A stretch of DNA of 64,000 bases. Source: Actinomycetes bacterium. GTDB taxonomy: Bacteria > Actinomycetota > Acidimicrobiia > Acidimicrobiales > Palsa-688. Every line of letters begins with the position of its first letter. The first letter of the stretch is position 1. The stretch covers positions 1 through 64,000 of the forward strand of contig JAJZIY010000009.1 of NCBI GenBank assembly GCA_021828475.1. Reading direction: 5' to 3'. The translations under genes and the position numbers were made by a program. The notes beneath the pieces were generated by a model, which had not been told where the DNA came from, made no database searches, and saw nothing but the letters and a program-made list of their open reading frames with translations. Of the stretch, positions 8,601 through 17,493 are shown in pieces.

Positions 8601-9182
8601 ATGCCCCGAGACAACGCGCCGCTCAGCCAGCGAGAACGCTGGGCCCTATGCGACCTGCTCATGGAGCTCGGCCCCGACGTGCCCACCCTCTGCCAGGGTT
8701 GGCGCAGCGCCGACCTCGCCGCCCACCTCGTGGCCCGGGACCAACGCCCCGACGCCGGGCCGGGCATGGCCGCCCACCTGCCGCTGCTCACGGACTGGTC
8801 CGAACGTGTCCAGCGCGGCTACCGGGACACCCTCACATGGGACGTCCTCGTCTCCAAGGCCCGGTCGGGCCCGCCGGCCTGGCTGCGCCCGCTCGACCGG
8901 GTGGTCAACACCGTGGAGTACTTCGTCCACCACGAGGACCTGCGACGCGCCCAGCCCGCTTGGGAGCCACGGGAGCTCTCCGCGCCCGACCAGGCCGAGC
9001 TGTGGAGGCAGGCCGGCCGCATGAAGCTGCTGGCCCGCAAGAAGGCCTCCCGCATCGAGGCACCGGGCCAGCCGCCGGTCCGGCTCGGCCCGACCGGCCC
9101 GGTGGTCAGGGGACCGGCCGGCGAGGTCGTGCTCTGGCTCCTCGGCCGCAGGGAGACAGCCCGGGTCGAGGTACAGGGCTGA
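8601..9182 (+). CDS. TIGR03085-type protein (DinB/maleylpyruvate isomerase-like fold)
   Basis: This 193-residue protein begins with a helix followed by C-Q-G-W and D-L-A-A-H-L-V-A-R-D. It has a central N-T-V-E-Y-F-V-H-H-E-D-L-R-R-A motif, the pattern of the TIGR03085 actinobacterial family related to mycothiol-dependent maleylpyruvate isomerase and DinB folds. The His residues in AAHLVARD and YFVHHED could bind a metal. The substrate is unknown. The ATG lies six bases after a TATGAT box, so the mRNA is probably leaderless. It is monocistronic, with the next gene 83 bases downstream. Confidence 0.8.
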   Translation: MPRDNAPLSQRERWALCDLLMELGPDVPTLCQGWRSADLAAHLVARDQRPDAGPGMAAHLPLLTDWSERVQRGYRDTLTWDVLVSKARSGPPAWLRPLDRVVNTVEYFVHHEDLRRAQPAWEPRELSAPDQAELWRQAGRMKLLARKKASRIEAPGQPPVRLGPTGPVVRGPAGEVVLWLLGRRETARVEVQG

Positions 9183-9265
9183 GCCTCGCCCAGCGCCGGG
9201 CCCCCACCTTTTGCGGCCGGTCACTGCGGGGGGCCCGTCGGCCCGTGGGCTACCATCGGTCGGCC

Positions 9266-10348
9266 ATGCGAGCACAACCAGGCAACGTCCGTCCGAAGCG
9301 AGGGGTCGCCCTACCGGCTCGGCTTCGCCTTGCCTTTCGCACGGTCTCGGCGGCGGGCACCGCGTTGGTGGCGATGGCGGGGGCGGTCGGGGGCGCCGGC
9401 GCCCAGGCGGCTCCTACCGGCCAGCGACGAGCCGGGGCCGCGGTCGGCGGCGCCGCCCAACTGACGCTCACCCGCCTGGCCAGCCTGAGCAACTACAGCT
9501 TCCAGATAGTGACCGTGTCCGGGCGCTACAGCTTCGAGGTCACCGGCGAGGTCCACGGCCCGACCGATTGGCGGATCTCCTCCAAGGCGCCGGCCACCAC
9601 CACCTACGACGTGGAGGGGCAGGGCTGGTCGGTCGCCCTGGGCCATGTGTCCCGGGTCCGCCTGCGGTCCCCGCAGGGCTGGTCCCACCTGGCAGGCGAG
9701 CGCACCTTCGCCCAGGGACTCATGGACCTCACCCACGTGACGGGCATGAAGGTGGTCGCCGGGGCCGCCTGCACCGGAGCCGGGCGCGCCGGCACCACGT
9801 ACCGCCTCGAGCTCCCCGCTGCCGACAAGGCGATCTTCGACCTGCTCGGCTCGGCATGCGTCGCCCGCCAGGGTGGGGCCCTGCTCTACTACCACCAGGG
9901 GGTTGCCGGGGGTACCGCTGCCGGCTCCGTGCACCTGACCGGTGACGCGTACACCTTCAGCGTGACCTCGATCGGCCACGTGGGCGCCATCGCCGCCCCC
10001 AGGCCGCAGGTCACGACCACCACGTCGCCGGTAGCCGTCCCCAGGCCTACGGGCTCACTGCCCCCGGGTTACCCCAAGGCGGTCCCGGTCCCACCCGGCA
10101 AGGTGACGACGGCGGCCCGCATGTCCGCGAACAAGTGGTACCTGCTGCTCTCGGAGGGCCACGACAGCCACGCCCTCTCCGAGTACGCCACCGAGCTGCG
10201 CAAGCGGGGTTTCTCGGTGAAGAGCAGGGTGTCGGCCGCCGGCATTGCCGTCGAGGTGCTGGCCTCCCGCTCCTATCAGGTCCAACTCGAGCTCCTCGCC
10301 CTGCCCGGCGACGGCGAGCAGCTGACGGTGACCATCAAGGCCAGCTGA
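9266..10348 (+). CDS. Secreted protein of unknown function (possible LppX/LprG-like lipid carrier fold)
   Basis: The 360-residue protein begins with an Arg/Lys-rich stretch, a hydrophobic helix (about 30-48) and an A-X-A signal peptidase site near A-G-A-Q-A-A. The mature part starts with a domain (about 60-240) containing Y-S-F-E-V-T-G-E-V and T-Y-D-V-E-G-Q-G-W, resembling secreted lipoprotein carrier folds. A Pro/Thr linker (about 252-285) and a small C-terminal domain of about 75 residues follow, ending in a beta-alpha-beta pattern. There is no lipobox Cys. Two Cys in the first domain may form a disulfide. A TACCAT box lies nine bases before the ATG. Function is unassigned. Confidence 0.65.
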   Translation: MRAQPGNVRPKRGVALPARLRLAFRTVSAAGTALVAMAGAVGGAGAQAAPTGQRRAGAAVGGAAQLTLTRLASLSNYSFQIVTVSGRYSFEVTGEVHGPTDWRISSKAPATTTYDVEGQGWSVALGHVSRVRLRSPQGWSHLAGERTFAQGLMDLTHVTGMKVVAGAACTGAGRAGTTYRLELPAADKAIFDLLGSACVARQGGALLYYHQGVAGGTAAGSVHLTGDAYTFSVTSIGHVGAIAAPRPQVTTTTSPVAVPRPTGSLPPGYPKAVPVPPGKVTTAARMSANKWYLLLSEGHDSHALSEYATELRKRGFSVKSRVSAAGIAVEVLASRSYQVQLELLALPGDGEQLTVTIKAS

Positions 10349-10448
10349 CCGGTCCCGGGCGTCAGGCGGCTCCCGGCCTCACGACGGCTCCGGGCGGGCT
10401 CCGGACCGGCTGGTGGAGTGGTTGTCGCCGGTCCCCGGGACGCCGGCG

Positions 10449-11153
10449 TCAGACGACCTTGACAGTCCCCGAGGAGTGCGGCCGCGAGCCGTTGCCTGCG
10501 ACGCTCGTACGCGTGACAAGCTCGACCCACCGGTTGTCGGCGATCCTTGCCAGCGCCGAGAGCTGGCGGCGCTCACGGGTGCGGAACGGCCTCCCGTCGC
10601 GGCCCAGCACGACCACGAGCGACGCCACCGCCATGTCGGCCCACGCCACGTCCGAGGGGCTGGCCGGCCCCCCGTCCGCCGCCAGAGCAGTATGGGCGCC
10701 CTGCACGAAGGCGAACACCCACGCGTCAGGCGGCGTGGCACCCACCGCAGCGAGCGGCTGAGGAGCGCTCGGGTCGACCACCGCAGCCCAGTCGGCTTCG
10801 AAGTCCCGGCCGGCGTGAGCCACCAGAGCTTCGAGCAGCTCGGCCGGGCCCTGGCGCTCGACCAGGTATGCGGCCGTCTCGAGGGCGTCGAGACGGGGAT
10901 CCACGGGCGTACCCGGGATCTGGCGCACGTCCTCGACGTCCACGCCGTCCACCTCGTTGACCTCGCTGACCATCAGGTCGAGGAGATTGGCCTGAGGAAG
11001 CTCGACCACAAGCTCGTCGATCGCCCGGCCTGCGCCCCTTTCCAGGATGTCGACGCCGACCAGGTCACCTCGGACCGCCCCGATACGGCTCGCCACGGCG
11101 CCCAGCGCCCCGGGCCTGTCGGGGACCCAAACCCGCACTACGTAGGTCGCCAC
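10449..11153 (-). CDS. ACT domain protein
   Basis: The first 75 residues are a clear ACT domain (V-V-R-V-W-V-P-D-R-P-G-A-L-G), the fold that binds amino acids and regulates metabolic enzymes. The remaining 150 residues are predicted alpha/beta and end in a segment (L-S-A-L-A-R-I-A-D-N) that I do not recognise. The GTG start follows a TAACCT box (11160-11165) by six bases, suggesting a leaderless mRNA. It lies just downstream of alaC on the same strand, so sensing of an amino acid is plausible. The ligand is unknown. Confidence 0.75.
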   Translation of the reverse strand: MATYVVRVWVPDRPGALGAVASRIGAVRGDLVGVDILERGAGRAIDELVVELPQANLLDLMVSEVNEVDGVDVEDVRQIPGTPVDPRLDALETAAYLVERQGPAELLEALVAHAGRDFEADWAAVVDPSAPQPLAAVGATPPDAWVFAFVQGAHTALAADGGPASPSDVAWADMAVASLVVVLGRDGRPFRTRERRQLSALARIADNRWVELVTRTSVAGNGSRPHSSGTVKVV

Positions 11154-11247
11154 GGGCTCAGGTTAGGGCTGCAACATGAACGGGACATTTCGACCGACGC
11201 GCCCTGTCGTTAATTCGCCCACCGCGTGGTTGCGCTGACAGCTTCGC

Positions 11248-12423
11248 TCAGCCCAGCTTCGGCAGCGCACGCCGCAGGTTGCGTACGGCCTGGCCTATGC
11301 GTTGCTCGTTTTCCACCAGGGCGAAGCGCACGTAGCCTTCCCCGCCGGGACCGAAACCGACGCCCGGCGACGTGGCCACGTGTGCCTCGTTGACCAGGTA
11401 CTTGGCGAAGTCGAGCGATCCGAGCTCCTGGTAGGGCTCGGGCACGGTGCACCAGACGAACATGGTGCCCTTGGGCTTGGCTACCGGCCAGCCGATGCGG
11501 TTGAGCCCGTCGACGAGAGCGTCGCGGCGCGACTCGTAGATCGCGTTGACGGCGTGGGGGTAATCGGGCGCCTCGTTGAGCGCAACGATCGACGCGATCT
11601 GGATCGGCTGGAAGGTGCCGTAGTCGAGATAGCTCTTGAGCTTGGTCAGGGCGCCGACCACCTCCCGGTTGCCCACGGCGAACGCGACCCGCCAGCCGGC
11701 CATGGAGAAGCTCTTGGTCAGCGTGTAAAGCTCCACGGCGACGTCCTTGCCCCCAGGCACCTGCAGGACCGACGGGGGCTCGTAGCCGTCGAAATAGGTG
11801 TCGGAATAGGCGAAGTCGTGCACCAGGACCAGGTCGCGCTCACGGGCGAAGTCGACGATCCGCTGCATCCAGGCCAGGTCGACACATTGCGTTGTCGGGT
11901 TGTGCGGGAAGGAGAAGACAGCCACTTTGGGCTTGGGCCAGGCCTCCTGCCAGGACGCCTCGAGGTTGGCGAAGAAGTCCTCCTCCGGGCCCACCCGCAC
12001 GTAGCGGACGTCGGCGCCTGCGAAGAGCGGCGCATAGATGTGGATCGGGTACGACGGCGAGGGCACCAGGGCGGTGTCCCCTGGGCCGACGAGCACCCAC
12101 ATCAGGTGCGACAACCCCTCCTTGGCTCCGATGGTGAACACGACCTCACCATCGGGGTCGACATCCACGTCGAAGCGGCGCTTGTACAGGTTGGAAACGG
12201 CCAAGCGGAGGTTCGGTATGCCCCGCGACGAGGAGTACCGGTGGTTGCGGGGGTTGCGGGCCGCCTCGGCCAGCTTGTCCACCGCCACCTGCGGGCTCGG
12301 GATGTCGGGGTTGCCGAACCCCAGGTCGATCACATCCTCACCTGCTCGGCGCGCTTCGTCCCGCAGTTGGTTGATTGCTGCGAACACATAGGGCGGTAGC
12401 CCTGTGATACGGCGGAACTCCAC
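11248..12423 (-). CDS. alaC: Alanine-forming aminotransferase (AlaC-like, class I/II)
   Basis: This 391-residue PLP enzyme closely follows the AlaC pattern: L-P-P-Y-V-F near the start, D-L-G-F-G-N-P-D (33-40), Y-S-S-S-R-G-I-P (63-70), and S-F-P-H-N-P-T-T-Q (171-179). The PLP lysine is K237 in L-T-K-S-F-S-M-A-G-W-R. It should transfer an amino group from glutamate to pyruvate. An AGGAGG lies shortly upstream of the start. LL-diaminopimelate aminotransferase is a close relative and cannot be fully excluded, but the AlaC match is better. It is followed by the ACT protein. Confidence 0.85.
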   Translation of the reverse strand: MEFRRITGLPPYVFAAINQLRDEARRAGEDVIDLGFGNPDIPSPQVAVDKLAEAARNPRNHRYSSSRGIPNLRLAVSNLYKRRFDVDVDPDGEVVFTIGAKEGLSHLMWVLVGPGDTALVPSPSYPIHIYAPLFAGADVRYVRVGPEEDFFANLEASWQEAWPKPKVAVFSFPHNPTTQCVDLAWMQRIVDFARERDLVLVHDFAYSDTYFDGYEPPSVLQVPGGKDVAVELYTLTKSFSMAGWRVAFAVGNREVVGALTKLKSYLDYGTFQPIQIASIVALNEAPDYPHAVNAIYESRRDALVDGLNRIGWPVAKPKGTMFVWCTVPEPYQELGSLDFAKYLVNEAHVATSPGVGFGPGGEGYVRFALVENEQRIGQAVRNLRRALPKLG

Positions 12424-12459
12424 GGGTGCCTCCTCGGCCCCACCTCCTGTGCGGGGCGC

Positions 12460-13497
12460 CTAGGGTTGTAGGCCCAGGCTAGCGGCCGCGCCGGGGGCGG
12501 GGGTGACCAATTGGCCCGCAGGTGCTGGTCGAAATACCCCTGCAAGCACCAGCAGAGCCGCTCCCACCCCGCCGGCCCTCTCCCCCAGCTCGGCTGGCAC
12601 GATGCTCACCGACCGGGCACCGGGGGCTTCGACCAGTTCGGCGAAAGCGTCCCTCAGCGGGCCCATCAGCACCGAGTGGGATTCGACCAGTCCCCCTCCG
12701 ACGACGATCAGGCCCGGGTCCAGGGCGTTGGCCAGGTTGGCCAGCCCCAGGGCCACCCACCAGGCAAAACGGCCCATGACGGCCAGGCAGGCGGCGTCGC
12801 CCTGCAGGGCCAGCGCAGTCACGTGCTCGCTGCGCACCGACTCGGGGTCCCCGCCCGCCAGATCCACGGCCCCGTCGAGCTCGCCGGCCAGGGCGGCTTC
12901 CCGGGCCAGGCGCCCGAGGCCGCTGCCGGAGGCGAAGCGTTCCCAGCAACCCCTCTTGCCGCAAGGACAGGGCGGCCCGTTCGCGTCCACGACCATGTGC
13001 CCGATCTCACCGGCAAACCCGTGGCCCCCCTCGACCAGCCGCCCGCCCAGGACCGCCCCGCCCCCGATACCAGTACCGAGGGTCGCCATCACCATGTCCT
13101 GCGCCCCGCGTCCCGCTCCGAGCAGGTGCTCGGCCCAGCATGCCGCCGTGGCGTCGTTTACAACCATGGTCGGGGCACCTGGCCTACGTTGCGCCAGCAG
13201 GTCCCTGAAGGGCACACCGTCGAGGCAGTGCAGGTGGGGGCAGTAGTGCGGTACCCCCTTGCGGTCGATCATGCCCGGGCAACCCACTCCGAGCGGGATG
13301 CGGGACGCGTCCTGCCCCTCGGGTGCCACCAGATCGGCAGCAGCCAGCACCGTGGCTACGACCCCCTCCGCTTCGCCCGGGGTGGGGAGCTTGACGGAGG
13401 CCTCCACCACACCACCAGGCCCGTAGCGCACAGCCAGTACCTTCGAGCCGCCGATGTCGACACCGATGGCCTGCCCCGCCGCACTGACCCCGGTCAC
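12460..13497 (-). CDS. ROK-family glucokinase
   Basis: This 345-residue sugar kinase has the ATP-binding G-V-D-I-G-G-S-K near residue 14, the ROK signature with G-T-G-I-G-G-G-A and G-H-M-V-V-D, and the zinc motif C-P-C-G-K-R-G-C-W-E. It most likely phosphorylates glucose at the 6-position. The N-V/I-N-D catalytic region is V-N-D-A-T-A-A. A TAGCAT box (13505-13510) lies seven bases ahead of the GTG start. Its stop is 36 bases before the start of alaC, which suggests co-transcription. Another hexose as substrate is possible. Confidence 0.85.
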   Translation of the reverse strand: MTGVSAAGQAIGVDIGGSKVLAVRYGPGGVVEASVKLPTPGEAEGVVATVLAAADLVAPEGQDASRIPLGVGCPGMIDRKGVPHYCPHLHCLDGVPFRDLLAQRRPGAPTMVVNDATAACWAEHLLGAGRGAQDMVMATLGTGIGGGAVLGGRLVEGGHGFAGEIGHMVVDANGPPCPCGKRGCWERFASGSGLGRLAREAALAGELDGAVDLAGGDPESVRSEHVTALALQGDAACLAVMGRFAWWVALGLANLANALDPGLIVVGGGLVESHSVLMGPLRDAFAELVEAPGARSVSIVPAELGERAGGVGAALLVLAGVFRPAPAGQLVTPAPGAAASLGLQP

Positions 13498-13703
13498 GGC
13501 CCCAATGCTACGGGCTGCCCCTCGGCACTACGGCCTCCTGCCGCTCAGGCGACTGCTGCCACGGCTCGGGTGCCCGAGGTCCCCCCGGCCGGGCCGATGC
13601 CCCGTACGCAACCGGCGAAGCGGACGGGTTGCCTGCCGCCGCGGCCGGGCGAGCGCTCCCCTGGCCGAGGCCGCCAGGCAGCCGCCGGCCCGTGGCAAGG
13701 TCT

Positions 13704-14519
13704 TCAGGGCGGTGACGAGAAGCAATGCAGGGCGACGGCCGCGGCCGCGGCAACGTTGAGCGAGTCGACACCCGCTGCCATCGCGATCCTGGCCTGCTCG
13801 CCCAGGTCCAGCACCTCGCGGCTCAGTCCCGGCCCTTCCGCCCCGACCACCACCGCCACCCTCTGTCCGGCCAGGCGCCTGGCCACGACGCGCACGTCCG
13901 GTGCCTCCGCCGAAGGCGTGAGCGCCACCAGGCGGAAGCCGCCGCTGTCCAGCACCTCGAGGCCTGTGGGCCAAGGCTCGACCCGGCACGAGGGCACCCG
14001 AGCGGCGTGGCCGAGCGAAACTCTCACCGTGCGCCGGTAGAAGGGGTCGGCGCAGCTCGGGTCCATGAGGACGGCCCCGGCCCCGAAGGCGGCCGCGTTG
14101 CGGAACAGCGAACCCAGGTTCTCCTGGTCGTTGACTCCCTCGACCACGAGCACGAGGTGTTGGCAGACGTTGGCCAGCACCTCCTCCGGCGCACGGGGGG
14201 CGGGGCGGCTGGCCACCGCCAGCAGCCCCCGGTGCACGGGGTAACCGGCAACTGCCTTCATGACCGCGCCGTCCACGGCGTACACGGCCACCCCCGCTGG
14301 GGGCGGGCCACCGGCGAGCTTCGCCAGCAGGTGAAGCTTCTCTCGCAGCACCAGCACCGAGAGCACCGGGACGTCCAGCGGCGAGCTCAGCACGGCTTCC
14401 AGGGCCAGGCGGCCCTCAACCACGAACAGGCCCTCGGCGGCTTCACGTTGGCGCCGCAGCGCGGGGTCGTTGAGGTGGAGGTAGGGCCGCAGCCGGGGGT
14501 CGTCGGCATCGGTCAGCAC
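13704..14519 (-). CDS. SpoU/TrmH-family RNA 2'-O-methyltransferase
   Basis: All three SpoU motifs are present. Motif 1 is V-V-E-G-V-N-D-Q-E-N-L-G-S-L-F-R-N-A, motif 2 is V-V-V-G-A-E-G-P-G-L-S, and motif 3 is D-S-L-N-V-A-A-A-A-A-V-A-L. An N-terminal substrate-binding domain precedes them (D-D-P-R-L-R-P-Y-L). It would methylate a 2'-OH of rRNA or tRNA with S-adenosylmethionine. No ATG exists at the right place. The GTG at 14519 is the nearest start before the conserved region, but its ribosome site is poor, so the start could be a little further upstream. The open frame upstream overlaps the next gene and looks like a shadow. Confidence 0.8.
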   Translation of the reverse strand: MLTDADDPRLRPYLHLNDPALRRQREAAEGLFVVEGRLALEAVLSSPLDVPVLSVLVLREKLHLLAKLAGGPPPAGVAVYAVDGAVMKAVAGYPVHRGLLAVASRPAPRAPEEVLANVCQHLVLVVEGVNDQENLGSLFRNAAAFGAGAVLMDPSCADPFYRRTVRVSLGHAARVPSCRVEPWPTGLEVLDSGGFRLVALTPSAEAPDVRVVARRLAGQRVAVVVGAEGPGLSREVLDLGEQARIAMAAGVDSLNVAAAAAVALHCFSSPP

Positions 14520-14617
14520 CTGGTACGCCAGCGCCTGCGCCGGGCCCGACAGCCCGGCCGCCGCGGCGGCACTGCGACGCGGGTGCCAGGGCCCAGGCGG
14601 CGGGCCCCAGTCCGGTG

Positions 14618-15064
14618 TCAGCTCTCGGCTCTGGCCCTGAGCTCCTTCAGGGCCGTGTAGGTGATCCGACCCTCCGCCCGGCGCTTCACGAACACAGGCA
14701 GGGGGACCTTCAGATCCACCACCAGGTGGTACGTGATGTCCGCTGACCCGTCGTCGTCGGCCTCGATCTCGTAGCTGCCGTCCAGGCGGCGGGTCACGTC
14801 CCCCCGCACCTGGTGCCACGAAAGCCTCTCCGGTGCCTGCGAGTAGTCGTAGCGCAGCGTGTAGGACGTGCTGCGCCCGAACGCCGCGGCCCGGAACGTG
14901 ACCTCGACCGGGCGACCCTCGCCGTCGCGCTCGTCGACGGTGACCGCTTTGATGTCCGCCGCCCACTCCGGGTAGCGCTCGAAATCGGTCAGGACCTGGA
15001 AGCAATAAGCAGGGCTGGCGCGGATGACCATCCGCTCGGTTACCTGCTCCTCCACTCCGACCAC
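14618..15064 (-). CDS. SRPBCC (polyketide cyclase/lipid-binding fold) protein
   Basis: This 148-residue protein has the START-like helix-grip pattern: I-R-A-S-P-A-Y-C-F-Q-V-L-T-D-F-E-R-Y-P-E-W near the N-terminus, then alternating strands and a C-terminal helix with K-R-R-A-E-G-R-I-T-Y-T-A-L. Mycobacteria carry a similar protein close to pimB. GTG at 15064 or 15055 may be the start; the latter has better spacing from GGAGGAG. The gene overlaps the end of pimB, so the two are translationally coupled. The ligand is unknown, and a role in cell-envelope lipid metabolism is only suggested by context. Confidence 0.8.
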   Translation of the reverse strand: MVGVEEQVTERMVIRASPAYCFQVLTDFERYPEWAADIKAVTVDERDGEGRPVEVTFRAAAFGRSTSYTLRYDYSQAPERLSWHQVRGDVTRRLDGSYEIEADDDGSADITYHLVVDLKVPLPVFVKRRAEGRITYTALKELRARAES

Positions 15065-16359
15065 CTCCTCCCGGCCAAGACCTTACGCGCGCCGGCCCCC
15101 GGCGCGGCGGACTGCTCCGGCGCTCCAGTCGCCGGGCGGGCCAGAAGGCCACCGAGGGAGGCCTCCAGGCGCCGGGCCAGCACGTCGTACGACAACTCCT
15201 CCTCGGCCCGCCTGCGCCCGGCTGCACCCATGCGCTCCGCCTCCTCGGGGGCTTGCAGCAACGTGGCCAGAGCCGCTGCAACCGGGGCCGCCAGGCCCGA
15301 GCGGTCAGAGGGGCGCAGGGCACCGGTCCGCCGCGGCGTGGGAGCCACCAGGCCCGTCTCTCCGTCCACCACGGCCTCACCCGCTCCCCCGCTGTCCACG
15401 GTGACGCACGGCACGCCGCACGCGGCCGCCTCCACCAGGACGATGCCGAAGCCCTCCTGCTCCAGCCCCCACCAGCGGGACCGGCAGCAGAGCGCGAACA
15501 CATCGGCGCACCCGTAGAACCTGGGCAGGTCGCCATCGGGCACCTTGCCCAGGAACTTGACCGGCACCCTGGCCGAGGCAGCCAGCCGTTCGAGACGGTG
15601 GCGGTCCCTGCCTGCGCCGGCGATGGCGACGCAGAGACCTGGGACGCGTTCGGCGAGGATCGAAGCGGCTTCGATCAGGGTGTCCATCCCTTTGCGCGGC
15701 ACCAGGCGGCTGACGCTGACGACCAGGGGCCCGCTGCGAGGCAGGCCGAAGTGAGCGCGCGCCGCCACCCGGTCGATGTGGGCGAGTGGCCTGAACCTCT
15801 CGGTGTCGACCCCAGGAGGGATGCGTACGGCGGGTGGCCACAGCTCCGGCCCGTCACCGGCCGGCTCGCCGCCGGCGCCCACCGCCGCCGGCGCCGTCCC
15901 CACCTGGCCCATGACCCGGCGCGCCTCGAGCTCTGGGTAACCGCCAGCGGCGATCAGCAGCGACGACTGGGACAGTGCCCGGGCCATGAGCTGGCGGCTG
16001 GCCGGGAGCCGTCCCGGAACCGTCACCTCGGCTCCGTGGAGCACCACCCCGTAGGGCAGGCCGAGATGGGGCCCCACGAGAGCGAGGGGCAGGGCAGGGT
16101 CGATGACCACTGCGTCCGCTCCCCACTCAACGGCCAGAGCCCTGACCCGGCGGGCGAGCTGGGGCTCGGGCAGCAGGACCGGCTGTCGCGAACGCACGAC
16201 CCGGAAGGCCTGCTCGGCATCCCACCACTGTGATCCCGAATAGGCGGCGGTGTACACGACGAAGTCGTCGGGCGGGAGCCGGCGCCACAGCTCCCACAGG
16301 TACGACTGGATGCCCCCCACCTTGGGCGGGAAGTCGTTGGTCAACAGGATGTGGCGCAC
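15040..16359 (-). CDS. pimB: GT4 glycosyltransferase, PimB'-like mannosyltransferase
   Basis: This GT-B enzyme of 439 residues begins T-N-D-F-P-P-K-V-G-G-I-Q-S-Y-L, almost the signature of actinobacterial PimB'. That enzyme adds the second mannose to phosphatidylinositol monomannoside using GDP-mannose. The donor-binding half shows V-S-V-S-R-L-V-P-R-K-G-M-D and E-Q-E-G-F-G-I-V-L-V-E-A-A-A-C-G, the E-x7-E motif. An extra insertion of about 25 residues (Gly/Ala/Pro-rich, near 180-205) is not typical. It sits with an SRPBCC protein, as in mycobacteria. Substrate identity is inferred. Confidence 0.8.
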   Translation of the reverse strand: MRHILLTNDFPPKVGGIQSYLWELWRRLPPDDFVVYTAAYSGSQWWDAEQAFRVVRSRQPVLLPEPQLARRVRALAVEWGADAVVIDPALPLALVGPHLGLPYGVVLHGAEVTVPGRLPASRQLMARALSQSSLLIAAGGYPELEARRVMGQVGTAPAAVGAGGEPAGDGPELWPPAVRIPPGVDTERFRPLAHIDRVAARAHFGLPRSGPLVVSVSRLVPRKGMDTLIEAASILAERVPGLCVAIAGAGRDRHRLERLAASARVPVKFLGKVPDGDLPRFYGCADVFALCCRSRWWGLEQEGFGIVLVEAAACGVPCVTVDSGGAGEAVVDGETGLVAPTPRRTGALRPSDRSGLAAPVAAALATLLQAPEEAERMGAAGRRRAEEELSYDVLARRLEASLGGLLARPATGAPEQSAAPGAGARKVLAGRRWSEWRSR

Positions 16360-16368
16360 CTCGGTCCT

Positions 16369-16827
16369 TTATAGCGCTGCCTCCGGGCGGGCCGCCCCTA
16401 TTGCCGGGCCGGTGGCGCCCGGGCGTGCCCGCCCGAGCTCGTTCAGCACCAGACGGCCGGGCGGCGCCAGGTCGAGGGAACGCTCGACCAGGTCGGGCCG
16501 GCCGATGCGCAGGGCGGCCCAGACAGCCTGCGAGCACAACAGGTCGTCGACCGAGCCCAGATGGCGCTCGAGCACAGCGGCGACCAGGGGCGAGCCGGCG
16601 TCGGCCGTGTTACCCAGGCCGAGGACGTCAACCGAAGCGGCGTCCTCGCTGCTGGGGACCTCCCGGGCCTCGGGCAGGCGTCCCGGCAGCGTCTGCAGGG
16701 CCCGCAGCCGTCCTCGACGGGGTGTGGACGCCGGCAACGGCGCGTCCGTGACCACCGACCCCGGCACGAACCACGAGCCGAGGCCCGGTAGGCCCGCCGA
16801 CAGGCCGGCCGCACGGGCCCGCGCCAC
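16369..16827 (-). CDS. Hypothetical protein
   Basis: This 152-residue reading begins with GTG ten bases after an in-frame stop, so it cannot extend much further. The second half (from about residue 68) looks like real protein, with the phrase S-V-D-V-L-G-L-G-N-T-A-D-A-G-S-P-L and amphipathic helices. The first half is Arg/Pro-rich and less convincing. Its stop lies nine bases before the start of pimB on the same strand, so it may be the first gene of that operon. I do not recognise the family. It could be the frame-shifted tail of a longer gene. Confidence 0.45.
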   Translation of the reverse strand: MARARAAGLSAGLPGLGSWFVPGSVVTDAPLPASTPRRGRLRALQTLPGRLPEAREVPSSEDAASVDVLGLGNTADAGSPLVAAVLERHLGSVDDLLCSQAVWAALRIGRPDLVERSLDLAPPGRLVLNELGRARPGATGPAIGAARPEAAL

Positions 16828-17000
16828 GAGCTGGTCACCGGCTTCGGAGGGAGGTCATTGCACCGAGGGCCCGGCCTGCGCTGCCGAGGTGGCGGCCGAA
16901 GCAGCGCCGCCCGTCGTCTCCCCGGTAACACCTGCCGGCGGCCCGGGGCCTGGCTCACGGCTCGCCTGCACAGCCCCAGCTTGCCCGGGCGAGCCTGGTT

Positions 17001-17054
17001 CACGTCAGGCACGTCAGGCACGTCAGGCACGTCAGGCACGTCAGGCACGTCAGG
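17001..17054. repeat. 9-bp tandem repeat, six perfect copies
   Basis: CACGTCAGG is repeated six times without change. The unit is a multiple of three and reads T-S-G or P-D-V in open frames, but neither frame continues into a credible protein. It lies in a 260-base stretch (16858-17117) with no gene I can support. A slipped-strand variable tract is the simplest reading. Confidence 0.85.
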
Positions 17055-17117
17055 AAGCGGGCGAGGCCGTGACCGGGTAAGCGCCGGGGGACCACGCGGC
17101 CGGTCGACGCAGCCCGG

Positions 17118-17411
17118 TCAGGCGGACCTGTGCGCGAACAGCCGCAGCTCCGCCGGTGCAGCTCCCGGGCCCCGACGGGACTGGCTGCCTCCGTCCTGGG
17201 CCGCCTCCACCGCCGACCGGCAGGTGGCCCGGTGACGCAGAGGAGGCACGAGGCCCTCCCGTCCCAGGAGGTGGAGCACCCTCTGCTCGCCCGCGTCGAG
17301 CACGACTGCCTCCTGCTCGTCACGCTCGCACAGGAAGGTCACGATGCAGTCGGCACAGGCGTCCGTGGCCCGCATCTCGCAGGTCTCGCAGTCGATGGTC
17401 AGCGTTGCCAT
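17118..17411 (-). CDS. Small protein with two CXXC motifs
   Basis: The 97-residue protein starts at the ATG at 17411 and shows C-E-T-C (9-12) and C-A-D-C (19-22) close together, plus two more Cys. The arrangement suits a zinc or iron-sulfur site. The middle is well ordered (E-Q-E-A-V-V-L-D-A-G-E-Q-R-V-L-H-L-L), while the last 25 residues are Arg/Gly/Pro-rich. It lies between the histidine kinase gene and the pimB cluster. I do not recognise a named family and do not assign a function. Confidence 0.6.
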   Translation of the reverse strand: MATLTIDCETCEMRATDACADCIVTFLCERDEQEAVVLDAGEQRVLHLLGREGLVPPLRHRATCRSAVEAAQDGGSQSRRGPGAAPAELRLFAHRSA

Positions 17412-17493
17412 AGGGGCATGGTCGCGCCCGCCACCGACGATTACCCCATGTCCCGGCTGGGCACTGGCCTGTCGTACCGCTGTGCCCGGCGGG

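Noticed and set aside
13704..15536. One long 610-residue fusion protein including the SpoU domain
   Set aside because: The upstream part of the open frame lies opposite and overlaps the SRPBCC and pimB genes and has shadow-type composition.
17001..17054. CRISPR array
   Set aside because: The repeats are perfect tandem units with no spacers and no cas genes nearby. The same holds for 47232-47363.
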